Source of the DNA: an uncultured Ureaplasma sp.
GTDB lineage: Bacteria > Bacillota_I > Bacilli_A > Mycoplasmatales > Mycoplasmoidaceae
DNA: 64,000 nucleotides
Assembly (NCBI GenBank): GCA_947039515.1
Contig: CAMQYY010000004.1
Span: 20,207-84,206, forward strand
Direction: 5' to 3'
In this document: positions 58,178 through 64,000 of the stretch, one piece after another
How the letters are laid out: each line of letters opens with the position of its first letter
Position numbering within the stretch: position 1 is the stretch's first letter
The notes under the pieces: generated by a model
Database searches by the model: none
What the model saw: only the letters and a program-made list of their open reading frames with translations
What the model was told of the DNA's origin: nothing
Translations under genes and position numbers: made by a program

Positions 58178-60146
58178 AAATTTCTAATGTATCTCTAAAA
58201 AAATTATGCATAAATTGATCATGACTTATTCAAATCAAAAAATTATTTTTAATAATAATGGGTTTAATATTATTCATTAATATTTCTTTTCTAAAAGAAT
58301 CAACATTATTTAAAACTTCATCTAAAATAATTACTTTATCCTCAAATAGAATAAGGAAAATGAAATTAAAAATTTGTTTAACACCAGGACTCATTTTTTC
58401 TATATTTAAGTCACCAATATTTAATTTCATATCTTTAATTGTTTTTATAACTATTTCGCTATATTCTGATTGAAAAACTTTATCAATTTTTTCTATATTA
58501 ATAGCATTATTAATTGACATGTAAATTATGTTTTTAGAAATTCAACTATTACTAATATTTTTCAAGTCTATTTCATTTAAATAAATATTACCGCTATCAA
58601 CATCATATTTCTTAGTTAACATTTTAACTATTGTTGATTTACCTATTCCTGACTTACCAAATAATAAAGTATCATTATGAATTGTTGAATTAAAATTTGT
58701 AATAATATTTCTAAAATTTACATTCTCATATTTAATTTTATTTATTTTTGATTTAATTTCTATATTTATATCATTCTCATTAATATTAGAAATATGTAAA
58801 ATATCGTTATAAATATTATTATTTACTTTATAAATTGGAATATCATTAATTAAACTTAAAAATCCATCAACAGATCCAGATACTAATTGAATTAAACTTA
58901 TTGAAAAAATTAAAGACCCTATATTTGTTTCATTATTGATAATCATTGTGTAGATACCTATAAAAACAATAAATACATAGATAATACTTTTTAATATTGA
59001 ATTAATGAAAGCAATATTGCTTGAAAATTTTATAATATTTTTACTTTCTTTCTTTTGAATGCTGAATAATGATTCAAGAGTAGTAATTTTACTATTAGTA
59101 TTATTAGAATTATGGTTACTTCTATTAAATAAAATATACTCGTTTCATGATTTAAATGATGAATTACTCAAATCTTGCATTTTTGAAATATTCTCTTTTG
59201 AGAAATTTAATTGAACAAGAGAAAATATAATTGATGAAATAATAATTAGAATAAGAACTAATAAAAATAATGGATTGATAATAGAAAGAACTATTGTACC
59301 AATAATAATACTCAATATATCAGCAACAATTTTATTTAGGTTCATCGAATAAAAAGAAGCGAGATCATAAATAATATCTTGTAGATTTATTAAGTAATTA
59401 TTATCTATTTTGTCATAGAAATCAAATTTTTTATTTGGAATTTTTTTATAAACATTATTCAGCATATAATTATATTTTTTAAGAACATCATCACTCATAA
59501 ATAGATTCAAAAAATATTCTGATATTTTATTTAATATAATTGCAATTATATAAATAATTGACAGTGTTAAGAGATTGGTTATTGATTCATTATTTAAACT
59601 TTTATCAATAATAGCTTGAATAAAAGTTCCAATAAAGACAGATAGTAATATATTTATAATATTAAATATATTTACAATTAAAATATATTTAATATTAATA
59701 TTTTTAAAGTAAGATTTATTATATTTTTTAATTTCTACATTTAAAAATACTTTTTCAACAAAAATAATGATTCCTGAAAAAATTTTTATAAATTCCTTAG
59801 TTGATAAGGAATATACTCCACTAGATGAATCATATATTTCAACTTCTTTTTTATTTTTTCTAGCAATAATATAATGTTGTAAGTTATTTTTATTAATAAT
59901 AGTTACAAAAAAATCATCAATTTTCGTTGCTTTAAATTCATCTGAATTCATTTCATAACTATCACAATCAATTCCATATTTTGATGCTAAATTCTCAAAT
60001 TGAATAATACTCATTCCACTATTTGTTATTTCAGAATCATCAAGAATTTGTGTCTTATTTATTTTTTTCTTATTAAAATGATTGAATAAAGACGTTATTA
60101 CACATACACCACACTCATTAGTATTTATTTGTTCTACAATTTTCAT
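58170..60146 (-). CDS. ABC exporter with N-terminal peptidase C39 domain (658 aa)
   Basis: VEQINTNECGVCVITSLFNHF (C39 Q/Cys), LQHYIIARK (His), IYDSSSG (Asp), TM region, LLFGKSGIGKSTIVKML Walker A, VIILDEVLNNVD Walker B, WISHD. Confidence 0.88.
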
Positions 60147-60162
60147 TTTTCCTCAAATAATA

Positions 60163-60210
60163 AATAGTAGATAAAATCCATAAATTACTAAATTTATGGA
60201 TTTTACTATT
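60163..60210. promoter_or_regulatory. Inverted repeat 1 in divergent promoter region
   Basis: aatagtagataaaatccataaat-tact-aaatttatggattttactatt (imperfect long dyad). Confidence 0.7.
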
Positions 60211-60211
60211 G

Positions 60212-60254
60212 TTTAAATACTTTTATTAAAAATAATTTAATAAAAGTATTTAAA
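60212..60254. promoter_or_regulatory. Inverted repeat 2 in divergent promoter region
   Basis: tttaaatacttttattaaa-aataa-tttaataaaagtatttaaa, 19-bp perfect arms. Confidence 0.85.
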
Positions 60255-60303
60255 TTATCTAAAAAAATTATTATCATTATATTAAAGATAAATGGTGAGT
60301 AGA

Positions 60304-61512
60304 ATGACTAAAAAAATAAGTTTATTATGAATTGCATTAGGAACTATATCATTGTCTATTTTATTGCCTATTACATTAATTGTTAATATAAATTCTAATT
60401 TAAATGAAAATAATTTATTAAGTATAAATTCAGAAAAAATTACTAAAACAGAAAAAATATTAACTAAAGATTTAGCAACTATTCTTGTTAATGATAAATT
60501 AGCAATGAGTAATTGAAATGGTCATTTAGTAGAAGAAGATTTTGAAACATATACAAGTATTGGTGAAAGTGCTTTTGAAGGAAACCAAAATATAACTTCA
60601 ATAACATTACCATTATCAATTACATCAATTGGTATGAAATCTTTTAGTAATTTAACTCTTTTAAAAAATATTGTTTTACCTGGTGTTACTAGTATTGGTT
60701 CAAGTGCTTTTAGTAATTTACCTAAGTTAACTACTATTGAATTACCTGTTGTAAGAAATATTAGTGAAAATGCTTTTATTGGTGCAACTAGTTTAAAATC
60801 TATTAATTTTCCATCTGCAACAAATGTAGCATCTGGAGCTTTTACTGGTGCAAGTAGTTTAACAACTATTGATTTACCTCTTGTAACAACTATTGGGCCT
60901 AGTGCTTTTATGGGTGCTACTAGTTTAATTACTATTGATCTTCCATCTGCTAAAACTATTGGACCTGAAGCTTTTAAGGGTATTAATGTTACTAGTATTT
61001 CAGCAGAACAAGCAACACTAATTGGTGCTGGTGCTTTTAGTAATTTATCTAAGCTAACTAGTATCAACTTACCTAATGCAAGCAATATAGATCAAAATGC
61101 TTTTACTAATGCAACTAGTTTAGAATTTATTGAATTACCTAAAGCAGTATCTATTGGTGATGGCGCATTTAAAGGCGGAACTAATTTAAAAGTTATTGAG
61201 TTACTTGTTGCTGAAAATATTGGTATTGGTGCTTTTAGTGGAAATTTAAATATAGTAAAAAGTGGAATAAGATTAACAAAAAATAATAATATACATCTTG
61301 ATAAAGCTAATCAATGAGAGACTAATACTGATAAACTAGATCTTTCTGGTACTAGTTATCCTATTCCGGATCCCCCTATCCCACCTATTATAAATAATCC
61401 TAATGATATTGATTGAATATTTTGAGGTTCAATAATTGGTGGTATTAGTTTTTTATTGATTATTGGTATAATTGTTGGAATATTAATTTATCGTAAAAAA
61501 ACATCTGAATAA
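60304..61512 (+). CDS. BspA-type (LRR_5) leucine-rich-repeat surface protein (402 aa)
   Basis: N-terminal hydrophobic segment; repeats of ~23 aa (LTTIDLPLVTTIGPSAFMGATS...); Pro-rich linker PIPDPPIPPI; C-terminal TM plus RKK. Confidence 0.9.
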
Positions 61513-61530
61513 AATAAGAGGGTTTTCTTA

Positions 61531-62778
61531 TTAAATATTTTCTTTGTGTTTTACTCAATTCTCATAATTTTCTTCAAGAAATTTTATTCTTTTTTCATTC
61601 AAAAATACTTTACCTATTTTTACATCATTGCTAATAATTTTACAATTTTTATCTACTAAATTACCATTATAATCAAAAGTAACTTTATTTGTAGTTATCA
61701 TTGCATGGTATTCTTTTGGAATTAGTAAACAATTATTTTTATCTGCAATTGAATAATAATCTTTTTTTAAAAAACATTTTTTAACTGAAACAATGTGAGA
61801 ATGATCCTGTCCGCTATATTCTTTAAGTAAATGAGATGAAATATTCATTTCTATACTTTTATCTTTTTTAAGATCTTTAAATTCTATTTGAATTAAATTT
61901 TTTTGCTTTTCTCTTAATATTCTTTCTGTTGCATTTTTTGTTATTAATTCTTCTTCAAAATCATCAATTGTTTCATTAATTTTTTTTAAAATATATTCTT
62001 CATCATTTAAATTTTTTTTTATTTTCTTATATGTTTTATCAATATCCTTTGTTCCATCAATTAAATTTAGTGTTTCTACTATTTCCTCAGATTCATGAGG
62101 ATTATCTACTATAAAATAATTTAATGATTTAAAAACTTTTTTAGCTGAATCAAAATATTGATTAGACTGTTTATCTTTAAAAATATCTAAATAATCATTT
62201 AAAGTAATTGTTTCTATATCTTCTAATTTTGTTTTTCCTAATTGAAGATGTTCAAATTTTTCAATTGATTGAAAAAAATCTACAAAATTATGTAAATTAA
62301 ATTCATCTTCAAAAAATTTATCATTTTCAAAATCAAAATACATAAATGCAGCTTTTTGAGTATCACCTTTACTACCTCCTCAATTAGAACCTGTTAGTAA
62401 ATCAAAATTTTTTTTAGTTTTGTTAAAATATTCAAAAGATAATTTATTGAACTCTATAACTTCTTCATCATTAAGAATTTTAGTTAAATGCTCTAATTTT
62501 GAAATATCATTAGGTTCAAAAGGTGATAAAAATTTTTCTCTAAATTTTTTAGAATACGGTCTCATACCTTTTCAATAATGAGTTAGTTTCATTTCTTTAT
62601 CTGTAGGACGGTATTCTGCACCTTTTATTTGTAAAAATTGTTTTCCTATATTTCCTGTTAATGGGTCATAAATATAATAAGCATGTCCTCAAATTTTGTA
62701 CTTACTAGTAGATTTACTTGAGTAATATTTTTTTGTTGCAAATGGAACTTTAACAGCTTTAAAAATTTTATTATTCAT
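61531..62778 (-). CDS. Putative HNH-type type II restriction endonuclease (415 aa)
   Basis: C-terminal HNH-like HSHIVSVKKCFL..YSIADKNNCLLIPKEYHAMITTNKVTFDYNGNLV; next to a C5-MTase in the same orientation. Confidence 0.75.
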
Positions 62779-62781
62779 AAC

Positions 62782-64000
<1,219 letters not shown>

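Noticed and set aside
60522-61085. 187-aa antisense ORF opposite the LRR gene
   Set aside because: Repetitive antisense frame mirrors the 69-bp LRR repeats; no start signal or family, likely an artefact of repeat codon bias.
60660-61250. Possible CRISPR-like repeat spacing
   Set aside because: Periodicity of ~69 bp is degenerate and coding (LRR units), with no identical direct repeats or cas genes.

Overview
AT-rich, gene-dense Mollicutes (mycoplasma-type) chromosome segment. UGA must be read as Trp (translation table 4): almost every recognisable gene is split at TGA in the supplied ORF track and becomes a full-length family member once TGA=W. Coordinates below are re-joined across those TGA codons. 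Housekeeping content: thrS, gpsA-der, tkt, pfkA, whiA, serS, ileS, rplU-prp-rpmA, greA, rpsP-trmD-rplS, smc-ftsY-ylxM, fakA-plsX-rnc, tsaD, truA, ECF transporter ecfA1/ecfA2/ecfT, mtaB, nusB-efp, tpiA-gpmI, upp, tsaB-rimI, ymdB, a UvrD/PcrA helicase, plsC, rnpB, a 16S-23S-5S operon (minus strand), a five-tRNA cluster and one single tRNA. The accessory part is about 57.8-64.0 kb: a C39-peptidase ABC exporter with a degenerate signature motif plus a small membrane partner; a divergently transcribed BspA-type leucine-rich-repeat surface protein; and an HNH endonuclease / C5-cytosine methyltransferase pair whose methyltransferase reads in frame into an (AG/CT)>=26 dinucleotide tract that runs off the window, a probable phase-variable restriction-modification switch. 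Other notable points: a 35-bp perfect duplication of the whiA 3' end bracketing an orphan gene, a ThrRS editing domain lacking its catalytic residues, a ribosomal protein S16 with a long tandem-repeat tail, an EcfA2 with a ~85-aa insertion, and two candidate small RNA/leader loci. No CRISPR array, transposase or integrase was seen. All assignments come from reading motifs by eye; no database search was run.
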